From a virus: a stretch of DNA of 64,000 nucleotides. The DNA lies in IMG/VR virus record IMGVR_UViG_3300047470_000395, positions 61,781 through 125,780 of that record; one strand, given 5' to 3'. Of the stretch, positions 57,710 to 64,000 are shown in pieces. A program made the position numbers and the translations under genes. The notes beneath the pieces are model-generated. The model was not told where the DNA came from and did not search any database. It worked only from the letters and a program-made list of their open reading frames with translations. Numbering within the stretch: the first letter of the stretch is position 1; each line of letters begins with the position of its first letter.

Positions 57710-58081
57710 GTGAAGACCCACCGCCCGCAGTCCGAGCAGCACTCCCGCCTGGTCGTCGCCCTCGGTGCTGGCCTGCTCGTGTTCGCCCTGGTGGTGCTGT
57801 TCGCCGCCCTGGTCGCCGACGACGACGACAGCGACAGCAGCTCCCACCGCTGCCCGGGGTACGCCGTCGGCACCGTCGACCCGTACACCTGCCTCCCCTA
57901 CAGCCACGCCCACGGGCACGGGCACGGCGGAGGGGCGACGGCCAACCGCCCCGGGAGCAGCGCCCGCCGGCCCGCGCAGCCTTCGCGGCCGAAGGCGCCC
58001 GCCGTGAAGGTCCCGGCCGCGCCCAAGGCACCGGCGCCCAAGGCCCCTGCCGCGCCCCCGCGGCTCTCCCTGCGGAAGTGA
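57710..58081 (+). CDS. Single-pass His-rich membrane protein
   Basis: 123 residues from a GTG after ccggaaggccccgcc. One membrane helix at about 14-36 (RLVVALGAGLLVFALVVLFAALVADD), then a His/Gly stretch (HAHGHGHGGG) and a Pro/Ala-rich tail. May sit in the envelope; the His cluster could bind metal. No family recognised. Confidence 0.65.
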   Translation: MKTHRPQSEQHSRLVVALGAGLLVFALVVLFAALVADDDDSDSSSHRCPGYAVGTVDPYTCLPYSHAHGHGHGGGATANRPGSSARRPAQPSRPKAPAVKVPAAPKAPAPKAPAAPPRLSLRK

Positions 58082-58150
58082 CCGCGCGACACAAGCCGTC
58101 CCGGCCCGGCACCGTCCGCGCGCCTGCTCACCCCATACGGAAGGAACCCC

Positions 58151-58501
58151 GTGTCTGACACCGCCCCGGCCTCGGACGAGCTCGAGCTGATCTCCGACAA
58201 CCGCTGTGTGCGCTACAACCGCGCGATCCTCGCCCTGCTCCTGGTGAACCTCGCCGCCACCGTCGGGTTCGGCGTCCTCGGCGTGCACGACCGCGACCAG
58301 GCGGCGAAGCCGAACCCGAAGCCGTCGCACACCGCGACGTCGACCCCCAGGCCGAGCGCGACCCCGAGCGCGCCGGAGCCGTCCGGCCCGTCCACCCCGC
58401 TCCCGTCGCTGACCATGCCCCCGGACCCGTCGGGCACCGCGTGCAACATCTTCGACCCCGAGTGCGACAGCGGCTCCAGCACCGGCGGCGCCTCGAGCTG
58501 A
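58151..58501 (+). CDS. Single-pass membrane protein with Pro/Ser/Thr-rich tail
   Basis: 116 residues from a GTG after ggaaggaacccc. Helix at about 25-45 (AILALLLVNLAATVGFGVLGV), then a Pro/Ser/Thr spacer and a Cys pair (ACNIFDPECD). Similar build to the previous gene; probably envelope proteins made by the lysogen. Confidence 0.65.
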   Translation: MSDTAPASDELELISDNRCVRYNRAILALLLVNLAATVGFGVLGVHDRDQAAKPNPKPSHTATSTPRPSATPSAPEPSGPSTPLPSLTMPPDPSGTACNIFDPECDSGSSTGGASS

Positions 58502-58515
58502 CCCCCTCCGCACTG

Positions 58516-58553
58516 CTGCGCCCCGGCCGGACGACTCCCCGGCCGGGGCGCAG
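58516..58553 (+). terminator. Hairpin terminator
   Basis: A 15-bp perfect stem, CTGCGCCCCGGCCGG with CCGGCCGGGGCGCAG, 14 bases after the stop at 58501. Confidence 0.75.
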
Positions 58554-58707
58554 TCATGTCCGGGCCCGCCCGCGGCCGGCCCAGGGTGACCGGCCAGTAA
58601 CCGAGCGGCGGACACAAAACCTCCACATCAGGAAGGGTGCGCCTCCGCTCGCCGCACGTCCGCGGCCGCCGACCGGTGGCCACGTGCCGCGGGCAGAAAG
58701 GAGCAGC

Positions 58708-59175
58708 GTGCAACCGCACGTCATGAAGGCCATGCACGACTGGCGCATGAGCTGGGACGACCAGCAGTTCGCCGCCCAACACGCCTTCACCACGGCGTTC
58801 CCCGCCCTCACCCCGGCGGAGAAGTGCCAGTGCTACGGCCCCACCCTGCGCTGGGAAACCCCCAGCGAGGGCCAGGGCAAGGTGTGCTTGGACGACCACG
58901 GGCGCGCCACGATCGAATTCGAGCGCGTCCCCAAGGCCGCGGTCGGCCAGGCCATGAAGGAGACATGGGGCGCCGACTGGTTCGACGAGGGCCCCGGCGG
59001 GTTCGCCGAGGCGGAGCCAGGCAGCTACCACTACGAGGACGAGCAGTCGTACGCGGAGTACGAGTTCGACGTCCACGACGACGGGACCGTCACGTTCGGG
59101 ATCTCCTACGTGAAGATCGACGACATCGTGACGATCCTCGACGAGCTCGAGCAGGCCCTGGCCGTGCACCGCTGA
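58708..59175 (+). CDS. Hypothetical acidic protein
   Basis: 155 residues from the GTG at 58708 (aaaggag upstream); an ATG at 58723 has none. Acidic with DWFDEGPGGFAEAEPGSYHYEDEQSYAEYEFDVHDDGTVTFGISYVKIDDIVTIL. DNA-mimic-like charge (many Asp/Glu), a trait of phage anti-defence proteins, but also of ordinary acidic proteins. No family recognised. Confidence 0.6.
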   Translation: MQPHVMKAMHDWRMSWDDQQFAAQHAFTTAFPALTPAEKCQCYGPTLRWETPSEGQGKVCLDDHGRATIEFERVPKAAVGQAMKETWGADWFDEGPGGFAEAEPGSYHYEDEQSYAEYEFDVHDDGTVTFGISYVKIDDIVTILDELEQALAVHR

Positions 59176-59185
59176 CCCGGGCGCG

Positions 59186-59231
59186 AGGTGACGTGACGCG
59201 GTGCCCGGATCCGTACCGCATCACGTCACCT
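59186..59231. repeat. GTGACGTGAC inverted repeat
   Basis: AGGTGACGTGACGCGGT mirrored by ACCGCATCACGTCACCT, 16 of 17 pairs, 12-base loop. Between the stop at 59175 and the next start at 59253. Confidence 0.75.
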
Positions 59232-59252
59232 GCCCCCGGCAGAATGGGCGGC

Positions 59253-59801
59253 ATGGACTCCGCCGTCGCGTTCACCGCCGCCCTGGCCATCACCGCCGTG
59301 GGCGGGATCGTGGCCCACCGCATGATGCGCGTCAGCACGTCCGCGGCCGTCCCCCGGCCGGTCGTCGACGGCCAGGCGCTGAGGCGTACGCACGAGCGGC
59401 GCGCAGAGACGTACACCGAGTTCTCCACGACCGCGGGCCAGATCGCCGCCACGGTCATGCTGTGGCCGCACCTGCCGCAGGCCGCCCGACCCCACGCGCT
59501 CGACCAGGCACGCGCCCACCTGCAGAAGCTGTGCGCCCAGCACGCGGCAGTGCTGGCCGACTCCGACACGGGCATCCGGGACGCTGCCGCCGCGGTCGTC
59601 GCCGACTCCGAGCGGCTCGTCGACGCGCTCGTCCTGGACGCCGACCCGGGCCCGGAGGAGCTGCGCCTCGCCGCGGCGCAGGACCTCACCCTGCCGTTCC
59701 TCCGGGCGTGCCGGGAGTACCTCGAGGCCGAGTCCGAACGGCACTTCGGTCTCCACCCCGCCGCCGGGCGCAGCCTGTTCGGCCGCCTCTCCCCGAGGTG
59801 A
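59253..59801 (+). CDS. Membrane-anchored helical protein
   Basis: 182 residues. A short hydrophobic N-terminus (AVAFTAALAITAVGGIVAHRMM, about 4-25) then long helices. No RBS; AGAATG-type element just before ATG suggests leaderless. Ends inside the second GTGACGTGAC inverted repeat. Confidence 0.6.
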   Translation: MDSAVAFTAALAITAVGGIVAHRMMRVSTSAAVPRPVVDGQALRRTHERRAETYTEFSTTAGQIAATVMLWPHLPQAARPHALDQARAHLQKLCAQHAAVLADSDTGIRDAAAAVVADSERLVDALVLDADPGPEELRLAAAQDLTLPFLRACREYLEAESERHFGLHPAAGRSLFGRLSPR

Positions 59802-59842
59802 CGTGACGCGCCCAGAGCTGCGGATTCGCGTCACGTCACCTC
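59795..59842. repeat. GTGACGTGAC inverted repeat
   Basis: GAGGTGACGTGACGCG and CGCGTCACGTCACCTC, 16 perfect pairs, 16-base loop. The left arm includes the stop codon of the gene at 59801. Confidence 0.8.
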
Positions 59843-59896
59843 ACGGCGCACCGTAGCGCGCGACGCAAGCCGCGCCCGTTCGTACGGTCCGCGGTC

Positions 59897-60250
59897 ATGT
59901 CTCCGACCGCCGTACTGCCCCGCACCCGGATCGCCGGCCTCGCGGCCCGCGCCCGGAACATCGTGGACTCCGGCCTGGTCTCCCGCACGGCGGCTGTCCC
60001 CGACTGGCCCGCCCGCCTGGACCAGCTCCACCACCTGACCGCGACCCCCGCCGCCGACCGGGGCGCCGCAATCGCACGGCTCGACGACCGCGTCCTGTGC
60101 GACCTCCTGATCCTGTCGTACCTGCACAACGGCACCCCGTACGCCCTGTGGGCGGACAACCTCGCCGGGTTCGCCGAGGACGTCCTGGGCGCGCCGACGT
60201 GGGCGCACCTGCAGACGTTCGTCGACTTCCTGGCGCGGAGGGACCGATGA
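59897..60250 (+). CDS. Hypothetical protein
   Basis: 117 residues; a TACGGT element 8 bases before ATG may allow a leaderless start. IDRLDQLHHLTATPAADRGAAIARLDDRVLCDLLILSYLHNGTPYALWADNLAGFAEDVLG-like helical composition. Overlaps the next gene as ATGA. Confidence 0.65.
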   Translation: MSPTAVLPRTRIAGLAARARNIVDSGLVSRTAAVPDWPARLDQLHHLTATPAADRGAAIARLDDRVLCDLLILSYLHNGTPYALWADNLAGFAEDVLGAPTWAHLQTFVDFLARRDR

Positions 60251-60696
60251 AGAACTGGCCCCAGAAATATCGGACCCGCCGCATTGGGCGGCGTGCATGG
60301 CTCACGAGCAAGGTCCACCCGCCGGTCAACAACGACGGCATCACCATTCGAACCTGGCGCCTGTTCGCTTTCCCCGTCGACCTCGACTTTGCGCTGGTCA
60401 CGCTCGCCCCGCGAGCAGAGTTCGGTCGCAGAGGCCAGCGTGCTCCCGGCACGTGGAGACGAGCCCTGACGAACTGGTGGCGGTACAGCGGATGGGCGGG
60501 AACGTCCTACTGCCCGGACCGTCCGAACCTGCGGAACGGGGTTGGCCTGGTCGTCCCCTGCCTCCAACTGAGTCTGAACTGGACGACCGACCGGCAGCGC
60601 GCTGTCATATCAGCCCACTCGCTGGAGGCCTGCGCGGCGTGCGAAGAGGAGCAGCGGCGCTTGTGGGAACGCTGGCGGGCGCAGGGCACGACGTAA
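60247..60696 (+). CDS. Hypothetical basic protein
   Basis: 149 residues in an ATGA overlap. RRIGRRAWLTSKVHPPVNNDGITIRTWRLFAFPVDLDFALVTLAPRAEFGRRGQRAPGTWRRAL with many Trp/Arg. Possible nucleic-acid-binding protein; no motif recognised. Confidence 0.65.
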   Translation: MKNWPQKYRTRRIGRRAWLTSKVHPPVNNDGITIRTWRLFAFPVDLDFALVTLAPRAEFGRRGQRAPGTWRRALTNWWRYSGWAGTSYCPDRPNLRNGVGLVVPCLQLSLNWTTDRQRAVISAHSLEACAACEEEQRRLWERWRAQGTT

Positions 60697-60799
60697 GCCC
60701 CCGCCCCCGTCCACTCTCCCCGCCTCGCCCCAGGGTGCGCCCACCAGGGCCGTGAACACCGCGGTCCGGCACCCCGGGGCAGGCGAGGAGACCAGTGCT

Positions 60800-61156
60800 G
60801 TGAAGGCACGACGGCGAACCGGGCCCACCGACGTGGTGAAGGCGATCGTCTACGACCGGGACGGCGGCGCGTGCGTGCGCTGCAACGGTCGGCAGGACTT
60901 GACCATCCACCACCGCGTGAACCGCGGCATGGGCGGCGCGCGGGAGGCGTGGATCAACCAGGCGCACAACCTGCTGCTCGTGTGCACGGTGTGCAACTCC
61001 TGGTTCGAGGACAACCCGCGGGAGTCATACACGGCGGGGTGGAAGGTCCGCCGGCCGGAGCTGCCCGGCGAGGTCCTGGTGCGCTACCCCGACGGCCGCG
61101 ACTACGTGCTCACCCCCGACGGTGTGCGCTCCACGACCGTGGCGGCCGCCCGATGA
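60800..61156 (+). CDS. HNH endonuclease
   Basis: 118 residues from the GTG at 60800 (gaggag upstream); a GTG at 60752 has a weak RBS. KAIVYDRDGGACVRCNGRQDLTIHHRVNRGMGG...NLLLVCTVCNSWFEDNP is a full HNH fold: CVRC zinc pair, HH catalytic pair, CTVC pair. Phage HNH enzymes help packaging or cut foreign DNA. Overlaps the next gene by 4 bases. It lies far from the terminase-like gene. Confidence 0.85.
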   Translation: MKARRRTGPTDVVKAIVYDRDGGACVRCNGRQDLTIHHRVNRGMGGAREAWINQAHNLLLVCTVCNSWFEDNPRESYTAGWKVRRPELPGEVLVRYPDGRDYVLTPDGVRSTTVAAAR

Positions 61157-61599
61157 AACTCCCCCGCGTCTTCCGCTTCCCCCGCCCGTTCTGGACCGAG
61201 AAGCGGGTACGTCGCGCCTCGCGCGCCCTGACCGTGGCGTTCATCGCCCTGGACCTGGTACTCATCGCGCTCGCCTGGTACCTGTGGCCCGTGCCGTACC
61301 TGGTCACGGCCGCATACACCGTGTGGATGGCGCTGACGTGGGTCAAGCGGCCGCACTTCCTGGACTTCGGACGGTTCACCGCTGGCGTGTGGCCGGTACG
61401 ACCGGACATGAATACGCCGATCCTCGGTCTCTTCTGGGCGCGGCACGGCAACGGCGCCAAGGGTCCGAAGGCTGGCCTCGAGCTCGTGATCGGCAGCCAC
61501 GGCATGGGCGTCTTCGCCCTGGTGCCGCGCAGCGAATGGCCCGCCTACAAGCAGGCGAAGGCCAAGCGGCGCGCCCGGCGGAAGGAGCTCGAGGTATGA
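61153..61599 (+). CDS. Membrane protein
   Basis: 148 residues in an ATGA overlap. Two hydrophobic helices at about 20-45 (RALTVAFIALDLVLIALAWYLW) and 47-65 (VPYLVTAAYTVWMALTW), then a soluble C-terminal part (GLELVIGSHGMGVFALVPR). Coupled to the HNH gene and the next gene. Confidence 0.65.
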   Translation: MKLPRVFRFPRPFWTEKRVRRASRALTVAFIALDLVLIALAWYLWPVPYLVTAAYTVWMALTWVKRPHFLDFGRFTAGVWPVRPDMNTPILGLFWARHGNGAKGPKAGLELVIGSHGMGVFALVPRSEWPAYKQAKAKRRARRKELEV

Positions 61600-61856
61600 G
61601 CCCCCGCCACCGGATGCAGCGCACGATGCGCGCCCCTCGAGGTCTGCGCCTGGGCCCGATCTGGCTGTGGGCTGCGCGCGTCCCGCAGGGACCGGCCCTC
61701 GGGTACGGGCCGATCGCGACGACCGACACTCCCCGCAACCCAGCTCCCGGCCAGCAGTACATGCGCGAGGGCAGCGGCCGCGTCCTGGTCCTGGGCGGCA
61801 TCGCGTTCGCGGTGCTCCGCTGCAGGTCAGTGCCCGTGCCCGCGCGGCACTCCTGA
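61596..61856 (+). CDS. Small basic protein
   Basis: 86 residues in an ATGA overlap. MSPRHRMQRTMRAPRGLRLGPIWLWAARVPQGPALGYGPIAT, then EGSGRVLVLGGIAFAVLRCRSV with one hydrophobic stretch near the end. Last gene of the HNH unit. Confidence 0.55.
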   Translation: MSPRHRMQRTMRAPRGLRLGPIWLWAARVPQGPALGYGPIATTDTPRNPAPGQQYMREGSGRVLVLGGIAFAVLRCRSVPVPARHS

Positions 61857-61863
61857 CAGGGTG

Positions 61864-61884
61864 ATTTACCTGGGTGTACTATTC
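61864..61884 (+). promoter_or_regulatory. CCCWGGG-TACTATTC promoter/operator motif, variant
   Basis: ATTTACCTGGGTGTACTATTC keeps CCTGGGTGTACTATTC and shifts TTGCC to TTTAC. Confidence 0.75.
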
Positions 61885-61894
61885 TCCGCGTTGT

Positions 61895-61920
61895 GGCGGG
61901 ATGGGGCTTCCCCAGCCGCC
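61895..61920 (+). promoter_or_regulatory. Leader hairpin, different loop
   Basis: GGCGG and CCGCC with an inner TGGGG/CCCCA stem; no AGAGCA. The only leader where the motif is kept and the loop is not. Confidence 0.6.
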
Positions 61921-61964
61921 GCAGCCGGCGCAAGACCGCGCCACGGAAACGGAGAACAGCCACC

Positions 61965-62585
61965 ATGCCCAAGGCTGGGATTACCTACGGCCCGCGCATC
62001 GCGGCCCCGGACTACGAGCAGATCGCCCGTGACGCCGAGCGCCAGGTCCTTGAGGAGCTCGGCCTCGAGCGCGCCGAGGACCTGGTCGCCAAGGCGCGCC
62101 CCGACACCCTGGTCGTCAAGGCCGCGGAAGTCCTGCAGCAGGCGGACGCGGAGCTCGCGGCCTACCTCGGCGACCGGGACCGGGCGCTCGCACACCTGTG
62201 GTTCTACGAGCAGCGCCTGGGCCTGTCGAAGACCGTGGGCCTGACGAACATCGGCTTCCGCCAGATCCTCGCGAAGATGATGGTCGGCGACAAACGGGGC
62301 GCGCTGCCGGCGAACCTGTCGAACGAGGAGCTTGTCCAGGCCGCGGAGGCGGCAGGCATCGAGCGCGTCGAGAACGCCGAGGCGAAGCTCCTGGAGACGG
62401 CCCCGATCGTGTTCGCCGCCCGGACCCGCCGGGACGTCGCCGTGCGCTACATGCAAGAGGCAGTGCTCGCCCTCTCGCAGGAGCCCTACGGCTGGTCGCC
62501 CGACCGGATCGCCGAACACGCGGGCGTCCACCGTGACTTGATCTACAAGCAGCGCAGGACGGCCCGGAAGCGCCACGGCATGTGA
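61965..62585 (+). CDS. HTH regulator-like protein
   Basis: 206 residues; RBS ggagaacagccacc. Helical, with FWYEQRLGLSK-like region (HLWFYEQRLGLSKTVGLTNIGFRQIL) and a C-terminal HTH (WSPDRIAEHAGVHRDLIYKQRRTARKR). Proteins of this shape occur on Streptomyces plasmids and phages. It carries the motif promoter and may bind operators, possibly the CCCWGGG sites; unproven. Followed by a canonical terminator. Confidence 0.75.
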   Translation: MPKAGITYGPRIAAPDYEQIARDAERQVLEELGLERAEDLVAKARPDTLVVKAAEVLQQADAELAAYLGDRDRALAHLWFYEQRLGLSKTVGLTNIGFRQILAKMMVGDKRGALPANLSNEELVQAAEAAGIERVENAEAKLLETAPIVFAARTRRDVAVRYMQEAVLALSQEPYGWSPDRIAEHAGVHRDLIYKQRRTARKRHGM

Positions 62586-62602
62586 CCTCCACCAGCTCCA
62601 CC

Positions 62603-62631
62603 AACCGGCCCCACAGGGCCGGTTCTTTTTT
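62603..62631 (+). terminator. Canonical rho-independent terminator
   Basis: AACCGGCCC-caca-GGGCCGGTT followed by a T-run (62626-62631). Of the terminators I inspected it is the one with a clear T-tract. Confidence 0.9.
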
Positions 62632-62910
62632 GTGCTCTCCCGCAGGTCATACCGGGGACGGGTTCCTGGGCCCCGGTCACCGGAGACGGGTTACCGGGCG
62701 CCGGTTTAGCGGTCGCCGGAGTTCCGGCCCCCGGGTAACTGGGCCCCTTTAGTAAGAAGATCAAGTACATCCATCAAGTCTGTTCCGATGCCTTCGCTTC
62801 GCTCAGGCATCGGCGGGTGCTGGGGCTTGCTAGAGCTCGAGCGCCGAAAGGCGCAGCAGCGGCAGGGGAGCGGTTGTCACAGAATCCGATCACCTGGCGT
62901 TCCCCCGGGC
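62632..62910. other. Repeat-bearing gap
   Basis: Two related blocks, ACCGGGGACGGGTTCC at 62651-62666 and ACCGGAGACGGGTTACC at 62679-62695, followed by a CCGATGCCT/AGGCATCGG hairpin near 62787-62815. No gene seen; the frame to 62911 lacks an RBS. Confidence 0.5.
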
Positions 62911-63765
62911 ATGACGATGCGACCCATGCCCACCCGCACGATGCTCCCGCCGAACCTCACCCGGCACTACTACGAGACGCAGCGGCAGGCCGCCGCGGGG
63001 GCGGGTCAGGAGACCATCCCCTGGTTCCGGCTCACCGCGGAGCAGCGGGCAGCCGTCGACGAGGACGTGGAGGCCTTCCGGCGCGCGATACGGCAGGCCG
63101 AGGAGGAGCAGGACCTCATCGCCCAGTACAACGCCCCGCCCGCCTCCGACATCCCGGCCGCCGAGGACAGCCCCCGCCCGGAGCCCTGCGCCTGCATGGG
63201 CTGCACGCTGCGCGCCACGTTCACCGAGCTGCTGAAGGAGGCGTACAAGCCCCTCGGCCTGACCGTGTCGGAGCCCAGTGGCCCGCTCGAGCCGTTCGCC
63301 GTCAACGTGATCCCGCTCGACACCCGCCGCTGGGGCGTACCGCTGACCCGCGAGGAGGAGGCCCGCCTGGCGGCCGCCACCGACGAGGCATTCGGGAAGC
63401 TGACCCTCATCACCGCCGGCATCGACTTCGCCGTCCTGACGGGCCCCACCCCCATGGGCCCGACCACCTTCGGGCCCACCGAGCCCAAGTCGAAGGACGC
63501 CATACGCCGTGAGCGCGCCGATGCCGTGTCCCGGCTGATCCGGCAGTGGGAGGCCGACGGCCGCCCGCTCAAGGTCATCTATCCGCCGGAGCCGATCAAG
63601 TTCGAGTCGACGTTCCGCCCCGGCTGGATCGACACGGCCGCGCTCGAGAAGGATCTCCGCCGCCGGTACGGGCGCCCGTTCGAGGCCATGCGCCGCGAGT
63701 ACTGGGCGGGATTGAAGATCGCGCCCCAGGACCCGCTCAAGGGTGTAACGGATTTCTTCGGCTGA
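62911..63765 (+). CDS. Hypothetical protein (284 aa)
   Basis: 284 residues; several ATGs (62911, 62917, 62926) are close together and none has a clear RBS, so the start is uncertain. A small Cys cluster CACMGC (about 92-97) follows an acidic helix (EEEQDLIAQYNAPPASDIP). Later VNVIPLDTRRWGVPLTREEEARLAAATDEAFGKLTLITAGIDFAVLTGP and a Pro-rich loop. No family recognised. Confidence 0.65.
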   Translation: MTMRPMPTRTMLPPNLTRHYYETQRQAAAGAGQETIPWFRLTAEQRAAVDEDVEAFRRAIRQAEEEQDLIAQYNAPPASDIPAAEDSPRPEPCACMGCTLRATFTELLKEAYKPLGLTVSEPSGPLEPFAVNVIPLDTRRWGVPLTREEEARLAAATDEAFGKLTLITAGIDFAVLTGPTPMGPTTFGPTEPKSKDAIRRERADAVSRLIRQWEADGRPLKVIYPPEPIKFESTFRPGWIDTAALEKDLRRRYGRPFEAMRREYWAGLKIAPQDPLKGVTDFFG

Positions 63766-64000
63766 CGTACTACAGGTGTGGCTGGCTGACAGACCCCGAA
63801 TCGCTCCCGGGTAAAGCAGCCCCAGCCAGCACCCCCCCTAAGACCGGGCGCGGTCCCGCTCCACCTCCCCGGAGCGGGACCGCCCCCGGCAAGACTTCCG
63901 GCACCCACGCTGATCCCTTCCCCGGGTGGCGTCTCCAAAGGAGTGCCGGACCCCGGGGGCCGGGGCGCGGGGGGGGGGGGGGGACCGGGGGCGCGCGGCC
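63766..64000. other. Non-coding right edge with hairpins and G-tract
   Basis: No gene seen. Holds the terminator at 63850-63883, a CCGGCAC/GTGCCGG pair near 63899 and 63943, and a run of 15 G from 63969 to 63983. Could be a replicon end, a cos-like region or a sequencing artefact. Confidence 0.45.
63850..63883 (+). terminator. Hairpin terminator
   Basis: GCGGTCCCGCTCC pairs perfectly with GGAGCGGGACCGC, 85 bases after the last stop. Confidence 0.7.

Noticed and set aside
63579-63938. Minus-strand frame at the right edge
   Set aside because: Opposite the end of the last gene and through a terminator; low-complexity Gly/Pro sequence with no RBS.
1-64000. CRISPR array, integrase, transposase or canonical Streptomyces parS sites
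   Set aside because: I saw no regularly spaced repeats, no recombinase-like protein and no GTTTCACGTGAAAC-type site while reading; a search of the whole element is still possible.

Overview
The window is very GC-rich DNA (roughly 70% or more by eye) with actinobacterial codon use, GTG and TTG starts, and genes of Streptomyces type: a DUF2637 membrane protein, a XRE/ParH-like/MAB_1171c-type cluster and an ECF sigma operon. It also carries phage tail, endolysin, terminase-small-like and SSB genes together with a plasmid-type ParA/partner cassette. I infer a temperate Streptomyces phage or phage-plasmid. Head, portal and large-terminase genes are not in the window, so it is only part of the element.

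Layout. 0-9.2 kb (+): the end of a tape-measure-like gene, three tail-tip proteins and a 1886-aa modular tail fibre. 9.2-11.6 kb (+): small genes including two holin-like membrane proteins. 11.6-12.35 kb: a non-coding island packed with GGCGCGC/GCGCGC words, a candidate origin or centromere. 12.35-18.9 kb (-): a RecA/AAA-type NTPase, a DUF2637 membrane protein, a DnaC-like helicase loader and winged-helix replication-type proteins. 19.2-22.1 kb (+): ParB-like protein, terminase small subunit-like protein, endolysin and SSB, ending in a strong terminator. 22.2-24.8 kb (-): an ECF sigma factor operon with a Pro/Thr-rich membrane protein. 25-28.8 kb: small regulators, a 30-bp-arm inverted repeat and a MazEF-like toxin-antitoxin pair with a promoter predicting a leaderless mRNA. 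29-33 kb (+): a XRE regulator, a ParH-like metallopeptidase, a seven-helix membrane protein and a Tat-exported amidase, which looks like cargo. 33.2-35 kb (+): parA and its partner.

35-63.8 kb: about 45 small accessory genes, mostly unknown, leftward to 47.7 kb and rightward from 47.9 kb. Recognisable among them are a DpdA-type transglycosylase, a PAPS-reductase-like protein, a cytosine-C5 DNA methyltransferase and an HNH nuclease, which suggest DNA modification as one function of the region.

The most striking signal is not a protein. Many genes are built as cassettes: a roughly 20-bp promoter/operator-like motif near TTGCCCAGGGTGTACTATTC, then a short hairpin whose loop is almost always AGAGCA, then a shared block resembling GACCACGAA..GAGGAACACC just before the start, and finally a GC-rich hairpin right after the stop. 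The loop is constant while the stem sequences differ, which argues for selection on RNA structure. A second signal is a terminal 'LF' peptide (ALFD, QSGLF, QEGLF) shared by several unrelated proteins, reminiscent of sliding-clamp-binding motifs.

All functional assignments come from motif recognition by eye; no search or folding program was run.
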